A stretch of 64,000 bases of DNA from Nitrospira sp. (lineage in GTDB: Bacteria; Nitrospirota; Nitrospiria; Nitrospirales; Nitrospiraceae), in contig JACOEJ010000001.1 of NCBI GenBank assembly GCA_024998645.1, positions 1 through 64,000 on the forward strand, in the 5' to 3' direction. The notes beneath the pieces were generated by a model. That model ran no database searches, was not told the DNA's origin, and was given only the letters and a program-made list of their open reading frames with translations. Shown in pieces: positions 1-7,092 of this stretch (its first letter is position 1; each line of letters opens with the position of its first letter). Made by a program: the position numbers and the translations under genes.

Positions 1-166
1 GAGGGAAGTCGGGAGCATCGAGCCCCTTGAGAATGCCCGTGCCCCGCACCGCCGTCAGCTTATCGGGAAAGTTGCCACCAAATTGTCCTGCCACATACCA
101 CTCAGCCGATGCCAGGGATGGAAGTCCGGCCAGCAGCAACAGGAGGCTGAGCAGAACTTTCATCAT
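1..166 (-). CDS. Exported protein, N-terminal part only (gene runs off the window)
   Basis: On the minus strand an ATG at 166, with a second ATG at 163, opens a frame that stays open to base 1. It begins with a typical signal peptide: a Lys, a Leu-rich core (VLLSLLLLLAGLPSL) and an Ala-Ser-Ala/Glu cleavage site. The visible mature part starts EWYVAGQFGGNFPDKL, a Gly- and aromatic-rich beginning like that of small outer-membrane beta-barrel proteins. The barrel assignment is inference. The frame is too short for full-length ORF lists because the gene is cut by the window edge. Confidence 0.7.
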   Translation of the reverse strand, partial: MMKVLLSLLLLLAGLPSLASAEWYVAGQFGGNFPDKLTAVRGTGILKGLDAPDFP

Positions 167-786
167 CCCCCAAACACCAGAGGTGAAAGCACGAGGCTAT
201 CGTGCAATGCGATCAACGAACAATGGCTCTCTTGAGCAAAAGTCACGCCGACGGGAATGAATGGTGTGAAGGATCGAGGTCAGCATCAGGCCGATGCACG
301 AGCCCCCAAGGGCCGCTCAGCTAACCCATCACAAAACCGAACGATTTCTTAGGCGTGCTAAGCAAAAGAGGTGTGACTTCAGTAACCAGCCGCCATCTTG
401 AGAGCGGCGAAGCTGCCTCTATGGCCGTCCCACTCACTGTGGCGGAAGAAGCCACATGGTCACAACACTGTGTCGTTTTTGTCAGACGGTCATGCGCCGG
501 GGACAAATACCTGTGTGGCACACAAAAGATACTCGAAGCTGCTGAGGATGGAGTTGCGACCAGGGAAGAGTCCGACTCGTCCTGATCGAGAACATGCACC
601 CAGGGATTCACCTAGTGGCGTGTCTGAAATCTGATTGGTAGACTTATTGCAGATACTCAGGAAGAAGGAGGACATTGCCTGGCGCAAGAGCCGGTAAAGA
701 AGCCCTGTACCGAACCTCTAACTTGGACTTATTTTCCGCTCTTTGCTCACGAAGGCAACGCCTTCCTCTCACATGGAGGTGCAGGC
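167..786. other. Intergenic stretch, no gene recognised
   Basis: Open frames here are short and overlap on both strands without ribosome sites or recognisable protein features. The last 60 bases lead into the RRM gene and contain a perfect 6-bp inverted repeat with a 3-base loop (751-765, gaaggc-aac-gccttc). It lies about 20 bases before the RRM start codon and just upstream of its ribosome site, so it is a possible leader hairpin. Confidence 0.5.
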
Positions 787-1041
787 ATGGCGTCAAAATT
801 CTACGTCAGCGGGTTCCCGCCCGCGTACACCCAGAGACAGCTCCGTCAGATCTTCATCCCTTTCGGCGATGTGAAATCCGTGCAAGTCCAGCGGGATAGG
901 CATGGCTATTTCATCGGGGTCGTGCAAATGTCCTCGCCCGAAGAAGTGGAACATATCTTCGGAGCACAACAGGTCTTCAAAGTGGAAGGCAAGCATCTGG
1001 ATATCTGGGAACCCCCGGAGACAGAGAGCGCGCAGAACTGA
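787..1041 (+). CDS. RRM (RNP-1) RNA-binding protein
   Basis: This 84-residue protein is essentially one RNA recognition motif. RNP2 is seen as FYVSGF (residues 5-10) and a divergent RNP1 as YFIGVVQM (about 39-46), with the usual beta-alpha-beta-beta-alpha-beta spacing. The family binds single-stranded RNA in the cytoplasm; bacterial members are often cold-induced, but no target can be read from this sequence. RNP1 lacks the usual Lys/Arg-Gly-Phe start and has Gly-Tyr-Phe-Ile-Gly instead, so affinity may differ. The start is well supported by GGAGGT at 776-781. A small hairpin in the leader (751-765) may be regulatory. The C-terminus is short and acidic, without the Gly-rich tail seen in many cyanobacterial relatives. 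Confidence 0.88.
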   Translation: MASKFYVSGFPPAYTQRQLRQIFIPFGDVKSVQVQRDRHGYFIGVVQMSSPEEVEHIFGAQQVFKVEGKHLDIWEPPETESAQN

Positions 1042-1189
1042 CCGGATGTGAGACACATGGCGTGACGATCACTCGTGCTCTCTTACGGGGTCGCCAGAAG
1101 AGAACCACACTGTAGGGGAAGAAGGTCAGGAGCGCACAGTTCTGAATGAAGGGACGGCTTCGTGACTGCGGACGTCTCCCTCGACTCAG

Positions 1190-1471
1190 CTACCGGCTCT
1201 GGAAGAAGACATACGCGGCGGCGGCGGCAAAGATCAGCGCAACGAGCAACCCTCGCTTCAGTTTCTGCCACATCTCCGCTTGAGCCTGCTCCATCTTCTG
1301 CCGCAAGGATGGTTGCGAGCGGATGTAGGCATCCACCAGATCCTTCGCCTCTTTCAGACCAAGATTCCGCTCTGCACGCACGACTTTAATCGCTGCAATC
1401 ACATCGCCCCGCCACAGCATCTCGACTGCCGCGTTGGAAAGAGTGGACGACTGAGTCGGTTCTTGTGTCAT
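1190..1471 (-). CDS. L7/L12 C-terminal-like domain protein with C-terminal membrane anchor
   Basis: This 93-residue protein has residues about 15-50 (GDVIAAIKVVRAERNLGLKE, then AKDLVDAYI) matching the signature of the ribosomal L7/L12 C-terminal domain, where IKxVRExTGLGLKEAKxLV is typical. It is not L7/L12 itself: there is no N-terminal dimer domain or Ala-rich hinge, and a hydrophobic segment (LLVALIFAAAAAYVFF, about 75-90) ends the protein. Such membrane-tethered versions are widespread small proteins of unknown role. GGAGGAC sits 8 bases before the ATG. The upstream sequence matches repeats at 3.8, 6.4 and 7.0 kb, and a broken copy of this gene's 5' end lies at 6936-7020. Confidence 0.75.
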   Translation of the reverse strand: MTQEPTQSSTLSNAAVEMLWRGDVIAAIKVVRAERNLGLKEAKDLVDAYIRSQPSLRQKMEQAQAEMWQKLKRGLLVALIFAAAAAYVFFQSR

Positions 1472-1517
1472 AAGAGCGGTCCTCCAACCATGCAGGCCTT
1501 ATGATTTGAGTAGCCGG
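1469..1517 (-). repeat. Accessory-region repeat, copy A
   Basis: Read on the minus strand this copy has a core GGCTACTYAAATYRTAAGG followed by YCTGCATGGYTGGAGG and CCGCTCTTATG. Related copies lie at 3787-3831, 6353-6399 and 7018-7067. It starts 37 bases after the OsmC stop codon and runs into the start of the L7/L12-like gene, so it carries that gene's ribosome site and perhaps a TATAAG-like -10 element. Confidence 0.75.
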
Positions 1518-1554
1518 TCCCCTTTGCTCCGCCCAGGAACCGGCCGCGGCCACA

Positions 1555-1980
1555 CTATCCTTCCAGCCTAGCTTGCATCGTGATCGTCGTGTTGAGCAGG
1601 CGCGAGATCGGGCAGCCGGCCTTGGCGGCCTGCGTCGCCTTCTCCCACGCGGCCTGATCCGCCTTGGGCACTTTGCCTTTGACATCCAACAAGATGCCCG
1701 TCACGGTCCATCCGGCTTCAAGCTTCTCGAACGTGACAGTGGCCGTCGTCTCCAGTTTCTCAGCGACCAGATCGGCAGCGCCCAATTGCCCGGACAGCGC
1801 CATCGTGAAACACCCGGCATGCGCGGCGGCAATTAACTCTTCCGGATTGGTGCCCTTGCCGCTTTCGAATCTCGTCGAAAAGGAATATTGCGTCTGCGAC
1901 AACACTCCGCTGTCCGTCGACACAGTGCCTTTGCCGGACTTCAAGTCGCCTTGCCAGATAGCCGAGCCTTTGCGTTGCAT
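1555..1980 (-). CDS. osmC: OsmC-family peroxiredoxin
   Basis: OsmC proteins reduce organic hydroperoxides in the cytoplasm with a pair of reactive cysteines. This 141-residue protein has the family length and both cysteines in context: Cys57 in HAGCFTMALS and Cys123 in AGCPISRLL. The NPEELIAAAHAGC stretch is the family signature and separates OsmC from Ohr, which uses a VNPEQLFAAG-type signature. An AGGAGG-like ribosome site (AGGTCCC region, CAGGAGGTCCC) precedes the ATG. It is transcribed away from the ICMT-family gene on the same strand. An osmotic or stationary-phase role is family knowledge; nothing local shows its regulation. Confidence 0.93.
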   Translation of the reverse strand: MQRKGSAIWQGDLKSGKGTVSTDSGVLSQTQYSFSTRFESGKGTNPEELIAAAHAGCFTMALSGQLGAADLVAEKLETTATVTFEKLEAGWTVTGILLDVKGKVPKADQAAWEKATQAAKAGCPISRLLNTTITMQARLEG

Positions 1981-2074
1981 GGGACCTCCTGTGCTTATGG
2001 AATGATCAACCCGCTCTTTCGTACTTTGCTTCGACGTATGTACTCACTTCGCTCAACAACCGCGTTGAGGCGAA

Positions 2075-2533
2075 TCAAATCCACCGCCGCACCCGGGCGG
2101 CATAGGCGGTGAACTCCGTCCCGAACAATGAGGTCAGCGCCCGTTCTTCCGGTTCGATCTGATACCGGTTCATATACCAAACGAATGCCGGGAGAAAGAG
2201 AACGGTCAGAACATTGGCCAAATAGATCGCCCAGGCAAGCAGCACCAGGAGCACCCCCAGATACATCGGGTTGCGTGTGACGGAATAGATTCCGGTCACA
2301 ACTAAAGAAGACGAGGACCCTGGTTTCATGGGATTGACAGTCGTGCCTGCCCGGCTGAATGCGACCACACCCAAGAGAGCAATGAATCCACCCGACACCG
2401 CCACCGTGCCGGTAACGACATCGTGCCCGGGAAAGGAAACTTCAATACCCGGAACGGCCCTCGCCGCAAGCCACATACAGGCGGCTGTGATCAGGGCGAC
2501 CGCCATCGGGGGAATCTTGAGCTCAAGCGTCAT
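2075..2533 (-). CDS. Isoprenylcysteine carboxyl methyltransferase-family membrane protein
   Basis: This 152-residue integral membrane protein has four hydrophobic segments. It carries the conserved C-terminal half of the ICMT/PEMT superfamily: SVTRNPMYLGVLLVLL (about 84-99) and, near the end, EPEERALTSLFG followed by YAARVRRWI. The RNPxYxG and E-E-x-x-L-x-x-x-F-G motifs form the S-adenosylmethionine site in this superfamily. Bacterial members methylate unknown lipids or amines, so no substrate is assigned. It starts at the ATG shown. The next gene upstream on the same strand begins 79 bases away. Confidence 0.85.
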   Translation of the reverse strand: MTLELKIPPMAVALITAACMWLAARAVPGIEVSFPGHDVVTGTVAVSGGFIALLGVVAFSRAGTTVNPMKPGSSSSLVVTGIYSVTRNPMYLGVLLVLLAWAIYLANVLTVLFLPAFVWYMNRYQIEPEERALTSLFGTEFTAYAARVRRWI

Positions 2534-2612
2534 GTTATAAGGCTACGCCTCTCGTACCCGGTAGACAATCCACACGTCACCTGTGTTGACTGCCCCAGTT
2601 CCTTCACAGCCC

Positions 2613-3023
2613 TCATCGAGCAGCCGTTTTGATTGTCCCATCTGAACGGGAGAGGCCGATCACCCATAGCCCTAACACCACATCAAGCGAACCACAAAAG
2701 CCCGGCCACCAGTCCGGAACGCCGGCATCCTCAATCATCATGTAGTGAACGAAATCGAAGAGGCCGTGAGAGAAGATCCCCACTCCGACGAGCACAGGCA
2801 GGCGCAACGCCCCCGTGATGGCCACGGTCGAAAAAGCGACGGCTGCCGCAAGCTCCCACACCAGCGCCTGGGGCGAACCGCCCATCACGGCAAAGAGAAT
2901 GTAGTACGCCGCAATGACGACGAGCACGGTGGGATAGAAGCTGCGGTCCTGGTCAAATCGCGTGGACCTGGCCAGCGCGGCAATCCCAACGGCAGAGAGC
3001 ACACCGATCAATATAGGAATCAT
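2613..3023 (-). CDS. Small multi-pass membrane protein, function unknown
   Basis: This 136-residue protein has four predicted membrane segments (about 1-18, 28-48, 55-75 and 110-125) and a conserved-looking His/Asp-rich loop, GIFSHGLFDFVHYMM, followed by PDWWPGFCGSLDV. It resembles small DUF6010-type membrane proteins, but the family call is tentative. The basic tail follows the positive-inside rule. It lies upstream of the ICMT-family gene on the same strand, so the two could be co-transcribed. Confidence 0.6.
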   Translation of the reverse strand: MIPILIGVLSAVGIAALARSTRFDQDRSFYPTVLVVIAAYYILFAVMGGSPQALVWELAAAVAFSTVAITGALRLPVLVGVGIFSHGLFDFVHYMMIEDAGVPDWWPGFCGSLDVVLGLWVIGLSRSDGTIKTAAR

Positions 3024-3331
3024 GCAGACCTCTCAGCGCAGAGAACCCTACGCTTGCCACTGCCCTGCGTCAAGAATGGGAATCAGCGATGAGACGACGG
3101 CCCGGGCGCGGCAGAGTCCTTCGTCAGGCGTGGCTCAACGGAGCGCTACTCAGCAGGCTCTTGGCTGGCACCACAGGTCCGCACAGACGAGGCAATCAAA
3201 CAAAGCCTCTCAACCCCTTTGTTTCGGCTCATGCCCCGTCCATAAAACACGAGACTCTCCTGCAACAGCGCGGCAGATCCCTCATCGGGAACATTTACAG
3301 CCGCCGCTCACTCGGCTACGCTGAAGCTTCC
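3024..3331. other. Intergenic stretch between divergent membrane-protein genes
   Basis: The only frames here are N-terminal extensions of the downstream gene and lack protein character. The stretch should hold the divergent promoters for the genes at 2613-3023 and 3332-3736. No clear operator or terminator was recognised. Confidence 0.45.
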
Positions 3332-3736
3332 ATGCACAGACTCACACCCGCGCTCGTCTATTTTCTGATCGTCTTCGGGGCCGGCTTCGCCCTGGGAACG
3401 ATTCGTGTCCTGTTCATCCTCCCCCTTCTAAGCGAGCGGGCGGCGGAACTCCTCGAAATGCCCCTCATGCTCACCGTCATCGTCATAGCCGCCCAATGGA
3501 TCACCAGGCAATATCTTCAGGACGCACAGCCATGGGAACAGCTTGCCGTTGGATTGATGGCAACCGGGTATATGCTGGCCGCGGAATTCCTGGTAGGGAT
3601 CACGCTTCGGGGTCTGTCGCCGGCGGAGGTCGTGGTCAATCGCGACCCGGTTGCAGGGACCGGCTACTATCTAAGCCTGATGCTCTTCGCCGTGATGCCC
3701 TGGCTCCTCGCGCGTCGTCAGTTGAGACAGCGATAG
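3332..3736 (+). CDS. Four-TM membrane protein, function unknown
   Basis: The open frame extends back to 3089, but coding character begins at the ATG at 3332 (MHRLTPALVYFLIVF), giving 134 residues with about four membrane segments. The first contains GAGFALGTIRVLF and the third GLMATGYMLAAEFLVG; the tail is basic (ARRQLRQR). The pattern resembles a family of small bacterial membrane proteins without known function. No good ribosome site is visible, so the start rests on the hydrophobic N-terminus. It is the only plus-strand gene between 1.2 and 9 kb. Confidence 0.6.
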   Translation: MHRLTPALVYFLIVFGAGFALGTIRVLFILPLLSERAAELLEMPLMLTVIVIAAQWITRQYLQDAQPWEQLAVGLMATGYMLAAEFLVGITLRGLSPAEVVVNRDPVAGTGYYLSLMLFAVMPWLLARRQLRQR

Positions 3737-3786
3737 AAACCGGCCGGGAACAGCGAACGACTCAATCGGTTCGGATGTTGCCTCAC

Positions 3787-3831
3787 GGGCGGGGCTCAAA
3801 CCGGACAGACCTTACGACTTCACGTAGCCTG
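3787..3831 (-). repeat. Accessory-region repeat, copy D (most diverged)
   Basis: The stretch cagaccttacgacttcacg followed by tagcctg corresponds to copy B (7018-7067) with scattered changes; the preceding gggcggggctcaaaccgg also aligns loosely. It lies 20 bases beyond the stop codon of the PPOX fragment at 3852-4014. No start codon follows it, so it leads no gene here. Confidence 0.5.
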
Positions 3832-3851
3832 TCCGCTATGCTCGTCCTCAT

Positions 3852-4014
3852 TCATGGATTATCCCCCTTGTGATCGAGGATATTCGTCGGAAGGCCGTCG
3901 AGACTGAGCTGATTCTTCTCCTTCCAATACTGCCGCAACCCCTCCTCGCCTTTCTTGGCCGCCCACTCGTTCAGCAACTCGCGGTCGCCGGCGTAGGAGA
4001 GATAGGGCACAGCC
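3852..4014 (-). pseudogene. C-terminal fragment of a PPOX-family flavoprotein gene
   Basis: About 54 codons ending in TGA at 3852 repeat the last third of the intact PPOX gene at 5654-6223 almost base for base: both encode PYLSY(A/T)GDRELLNEW, then AAKKGEEGLRQYWKEKNQLS and LDGLPTNI. The last few codons differ (LDHKGDNP here, VSKDGDDFGVK there). Homology stops abruptly near 4014, 18 bases past the stop codon of the TPR gene. There is no start codon or upstream two-thirds, so this is a truncated duplicate. Confidence 0.85.
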
Positions 4015-4031
4015 CAGGTTCGGACCTAAGG

Positions 4032-4793
4032 CTACGGAGCCAAACTGGCACCTCTCCGCTGCTTGATGTATTCCAACTCATGCACGGCAACAGGATTGGC
4101 TGGTTCTACTTTGAGCGACTCCCGAAGCCACCGTTCAGCCAGATCTAAATCACCAAGATCAATTAGAGCCACTCCCATGCCCCGCAACGCGGGTCCCTCC
4201 AATGGCGCCGAGCTGACATGCCTTCTGGATCGATCCAAGGCTAGTGAATATGCCTCCAAAGCCGCTTTAGGATCTCCGAGCTGATTGCGGATATATCCTT
4301 GCTCGATGTATGGGGCAGCCGCAGTAGGTGCGTATTTGATTTCTTCAGCAAGAAATTGGAGTGCGGGCTCAAACCGTTTTGAGGCCGCTTCAATAAATGC
4401 CTTTAAGTGCAACGCCTCTCGGAAGCTCCAATCCAACCAGATAATTTTCCCCGATACCGTTGCGGTCTTCTTGTAGTCTGCAAACTCATCCCTCGTCGCA
4501 GCAGAAATATAGATCGCGCCAGGATCCGTCAGTTTCCCACGGAAGACTGCGAGAACCTGATCCAGGATATTGTCTGCTTCAGAAAGACGTCGTGCTTTGA
4601 TGTGCGAAACGGCTACCGCAACTAATTGCCGCTGATCAGCTCCCAGCCCAGGCTCAGTTGCAATCGGGGTTGCTTGCGTGTCGACTGTAACGTCCGGGCT
4701 TGCATCGACATAAAATGGAAGAACGCCATAACCAACCTCCATCGCAAAAACAGCCCCAATGAGAAACCAACTGCGCAACCATAAAATACTCAC
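4032..4793 (-). CDS. TPR-repeat protein with N-terminal membrane segment
   Basis: This 253-residue protein begins with a hydrophobic segment (residues 5-28) that could be an uncleaved anchor or a signal peptide. Residues about 125-250 show tetratricopeptide-like helical repeats, for example AAPYIEQGYIRNQLGDPKAA and GMGVALIDLGDLDLAERWLR, so it probably acts as a protein-interaction scaffold at the cell envelope. It does not belong to a named TPR family that I recognise. Its base composition is visibly richer in A+T than the 9-16 kb region, in keeping with the mosaic accessory stretch around it. Confidence 0.7.
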   Translation of the reverse strand: MSILWLRSWFLIGAVFAMEVGYGVLPFYVDASPDVTVDTQATPIATEPGLGADQRQLVAVAVSHIKARRLSEADNILDQVLAVFRGKLTDPGAIYISAATRDEFADYKKTATVSGKIIWLDWSFREALHLKAFIEAASKRFEPALQFLAEEIKYAPTAAAPYIEQGYIRNQLGDPKAALEAYSLALDRSRRHVSSAPLEGPALRGMGVALIDLGDLDLAERWLRESLKVEPANPVAVHELEYIKQRRGASLAP

Positions 4794-4956
4794 GAGACCC
4801 TCCCCACGATCAAATCACCCGAACAGACATTCGCAGGCTACCCGCCCCCTTGACCTCTCTGATCCCCGCCCGCCAAGCTGCCTCCATCGCCCCTATGCCT
4901 GACGCTCATCACGGCCGCGAGGCAAACTGAAATCTCGAATGTTCCTATTTCCAGGT

Positions 4957-5436
4957 TTAATTAGCCTGTGGCGATGAAGCTGCACCCTTGGGAGGGAAGG
5001 GGTCGGATTTATCACCGGCACGTCTTGATACCACCGAAGCGCCGCTCCATCGCATAATATCGTTGAGTTGGCCACTCATGATCGGTTTAAGCGCTCCCCC
5101 GGCAAGCCCAGGTTCGGCATCCAGAGTGAAGGGAATGAAGAGCATGAAAAGCTGATTCGACTGGAAATAGTACTGAATGTTCAGCACAGAAGCCGGCGCG
5201 TCATACGAGAGATTTGCGTGAGAGGCGCTGTACCCAAGAGATAGGGTACTGTGAATCGGCCAGGCATCGGTGAGAATTAGGGTATTGGCATCAACCCGCT
5301 CAACAGACCAGTTGTCCCGGGCCTGCTGCGCAACTCGATCGAGAGGATTGTCCGTGACCGTGGCGCGAATGTACGTGGCCGAAGAACAGCCAAACGTTCC
5401 GAGCAGGAGCACAACGAGTGCGAGACGAGAGAGCAT
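4957..5436 (-). CDS. Lipoprotein, function unknown
   Basis: This 159-residue protein has a lipoprotein signal: MLSRLALVVLLLGTFGC, with Cys17 as the lipidation residue. The mature part is Ser/Ala-rich, begins SSATYIRATVTDNPL, and contains a hydrophobic stretch (FMLFIPFTLD). No family was recognised. A ribosome site (AGGAGGAAT) precedes the ATG. It has the same orientation and A+T-rich composition as the TPR gene 160 bases downstream. Confidence 0.65.
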   Translation of the reverse strand: MLSRLALVVLLLGTFGCSSATYIRATVTDNPLDRVAQQARDNWSVERVDANTLILTDAWPIHSTLSLGYSASHANLSYDAPASVLNIQYYFQSNQLFMLFIPFTLDAEPGLAGGALKPIMSGQLNDIMRWSGASVVSRRAGDKSDPFPPKGAASSPQAN

Positions 5437-5653
5437 CCTATTCCTCCTTCGTGAAGACTCAGCAATTAACTGGTATGCGAAGTAAATTCGGCGACAGGCT
5501 AAACTTCAGACAAGAAAGTGTCAACAAGCAGGCAGAGAAATCGTTTCATTGTAGAAGAGCACTCTCACGAGGAGGGATAGAGGTTGTTCCGCGAGAAGAG
5601 AGCCCCGCTGGCAGGGCAAGACCGTCCGATTCAGTAACCATCGCCTTTCTTTG

Positions 5654-6223
5654 TCATTTCACTCCGAAATCATCGCCGTCTTTGCTGACGATATTCGTGG
5701 GAAGGCCGTCGAGACTGAGCTGATTTTTCTCTTTCCAATACTGCCGCAACCCCTCCTCGCCTTTCTTGGCGGCCCACTCGTTCAGCAACTCGCGGTCGCC
5801 GGTATAGGAGAGATAGGGCACCGCCATCCCGCAGGAGGTTTGCACGAGATCGAGCGTCACGTCGAAAATCTGCCGCGCGCCAGGCAGCGAAGGGAACAGC
5901 GCGACAAGCTCGCGCCATTCCTGGTCGCCTTGGTGGACGACGGTCGCAGTGCCGTAGAGCCGCAGAATCACTGGTGGCCCCTCAAAGGCGCAGAACATCA
6001 GCGTCATGCGCGGGTGCTGCTGAACATGGGCCGCCGTTTCATTCCCGCTCCCGGTGACATTGAGCCACACCACGCGCCGGGGGCTGAGCACCCGCAAGGA
6101 ATCCATCCCCTTGGGCGACACATTCACCCGGCTCTCTGCCGTCGCGGTTCCGACAAAGAAGACCTTCTGATGGGAGATGAAATCGATATGGGTGCTGGAG
6201 AGTTCGGGATATCGTTGAGCCAT
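5654..6223 (-). CDS. Pyridoxamine 5'-phosphate oxidase-family (PPOX) flavoprotein
   Basis: The frame opens at 6292, but the conserved protein starts at the ATG at 6223 (MAQRYPELSSTHIDFI) after AAGGGAAAT, giving 189 residues. It is a split-barrel flavin-binding protein of the PPOX family; HQKVFFVGTATAESRVNVSP and PRRVVWLNVTGSGNETAAHV are the usual FMN-site strands. Members reduce assorted substrates with F420 or FMN, and many are uncharacterised. It is not PdxH, because the PLP-binding C-terminus is missing. Its last third is duplicated at 3852-4014. Upstream lies repeat copy C. Confidence 0.85.
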   Translation of the reverse strand: MAQRYPELSSTHIDFISHQKVFFVGTATAESRVNVSPKGMDSLRVLSPRRVVWLNVTGSGNETAAHVQQHPRMTLMFCAFEGPPVILRLYGTATVVHQGDQEWRELVALFPSLPGARQIFDVTLDLVQTSCGMAVPYLSYTGDRELLNEWAAKKGEEGLRQYWKEKNQLSLDGLPTNIVSKDGDDFGVK

Positions 6224-6315
6224 CGTATTTCCCTTACCTGTGATTCGTCCCCCGAATGTCGATGGACCGACCCTCACCGCGCTTGAGCGCATACCCCTGC
6301 ATATCAGGTGGAATC

Positions 6316-6352
6316 ACGACAACCCCTCACGAGTTCTTTGAAAGAGCCGTTT
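6316..6352. repeat. Short direct repeat, copy 1
   Basis: The segment acccctcacgagttctttga followed by aagagccgtttg corresponds to 6835-6873 (gctcctcaagagttcttcga, then gttggccgtttg), sharing most positions. It abuts repeat copy C. It suggests that the duplication around copies B and C was longer than the 50-bp core. Confidence 0.55.
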
Positions 6353-6399
6353 GTAAGAGCGGCATTCCAAGCACACAGGCCTTATAATTTAAGTAGTCC
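6353..6399 (-). repeat. Accessory-region repeat, copy C
   Basis: The core cttataatttaagtag is shared with copies A and B, as is the flanking gtaagagcggc. It lies 29 bases past the stop codon of the YceK-like gene and about 130 bases before the PPOX start codon, so it could hold the promoter of the PPOX gene. On the minus strand the core contains TATAAG, a possible -10 element. Confidence 0.7.
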
Positions 6400-6428
6400 G
6401 TTCTCTTGTTCTCACCCTTGCCTACACG

Positions 6429-6746
6429 TTACTCGGGCTTAGCTGGCGGAGACTTTTCTCCATCGCTGCAAAGATTGCCGTAAATCAATTGAGTGGCAAC
6501 TGTGTAAGGAAGCACCACCGTATCAGCAACGACACTAAACGGCACGTCGAAGGCAACAAGTCCCTTATCTGGGCTATTGTCACTCAGAAATCTGATATCG
6601 TTAAAGAGGCCTGAGTACATTCTTGGAATTGTAGCCCCACCACAGCTAAAGCGAGAATCTTGGCTTCCTCCGATTAGCGTTACAGCAGTAGAGCATCCTG
6701 CACTGCCAGCCACAGCAAGCAATAGAGCGATCACAAAGACTCTCAT
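6429..6746 (-). CDS. YceK/YidQ-family lipoprotein
   Basis: This 105-residue lipoprotein has a signal ending AVAGSAGC (Cys19). Family features follow in order: a Gly/Cys stretch, then PRMYSGLFNDI (the Y-S-G motif), then FDVPFSVVADTVVLPYTVA, the D-x-P-x-S-x-x-x-D-T-x-x-L-P-Y-T signature of the YceK/YidQ (DUF1375) group. Members are anchored in the outer membrane and have no known activity. The ATG at 6746 follows a weak ribosome site. A short open frame upstream (6747-6965) abuts it but has no recognisable protein and overlaps duplicated debris. Confidence 0.82.
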   Translation of the reverse strand: MRVFVIALLLAVAGSAGCSTAVTLIGGSQDSRFSCGGATIPRMYSGLFNDIRFLSDNSPDKGLVAFDVPFSVVADTVVLPYTVATQLIYGNLCSDGEKSPPAKPE

Positions 6747-6834
6747 TCAATATCCCGTTTCAAGAGAACCGACATCAACCAAGGTGCATTCTAGAGTGGC
6801 TCCAGACACCATCTCCTTCTTGCAGATGTAATCC

Positions 6835-6873
6835 AGACAGCTCCTCAAGAGTTCTTCGAGTTGGCCGTTTGAA
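6835..6873. repeat. Short direct repeat, copy 2
   Basis: This is the counterpart of 6316-6352. It lies between the YceK-like gene and the L7/L12-like remnant, on the far side of the remnant from copy B. Confidence 0.5.
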
Positions 6874-6935
6874 CGAAATCTGAATGCGGCAGGATTGTGG
6901 CGAGCAGACAAAGCACTGTCAATCAGGGGCGGGAG

Positions 6936-7020
6936 GAGATGGCCTTGATCACGTTCCGACGCCACAGCTCTTTGCAGCCGCGTTGAGCAGAGTGAACAAC
7001 TGGGAAGGTTCGGTTGTCAT
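6936..7020 (-). pseudogene. Remnant of an L7/L12-like membrane protein gene
   Basis: From an ATG at 7020 the frame reads MTTEPSQLFTLLNAAAK, matching MTQEPTQSSTLSNAAVE of the intact gene at 1190-1471. Two bases are then missing: in the shifted frame the sequence continues ELWRRNVIKAI, matching MLWRGDVIAAI. After that, homology is lost. The copy B repeat leading into it carries the same ribosome site as the intact gene. The copy is frameshifted and truncated after about 28 codons. Confidence 0.8.
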
Positions 7021-7067
7021 AAGAGCGGCCCTCCAGCCATGCAGACCTTACAATTTAAGTAGCCTGG
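7018..7067 (-). repeat. Accessory-region repeat, copy B
   Basis: This copy is nearly colinear with copy A across the whole unit, including GGAGG and the ATG of the L7/L12-like remnant. It starts 25 bases after the stop codon of the HEPN-like gene (7093). Confidence 0.75.
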
Positions 7068-7092
7068 CCCCTTATGGCCCTTCCGATTTTCG

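Noticed and set aside
321-611. 96-codon minus frame left of the RRM gene
   Set aside because: Two plus-strand frames of similar length overlap it; no ribosome site or conserved motif in any.
1469-7067. Integron-type gene cassette array (attC-like repeats)
   Set aside because: The repeats lack the GTTRRRY/RYYYAAC cores and no integrase was seen; kept only as a repeat finding.
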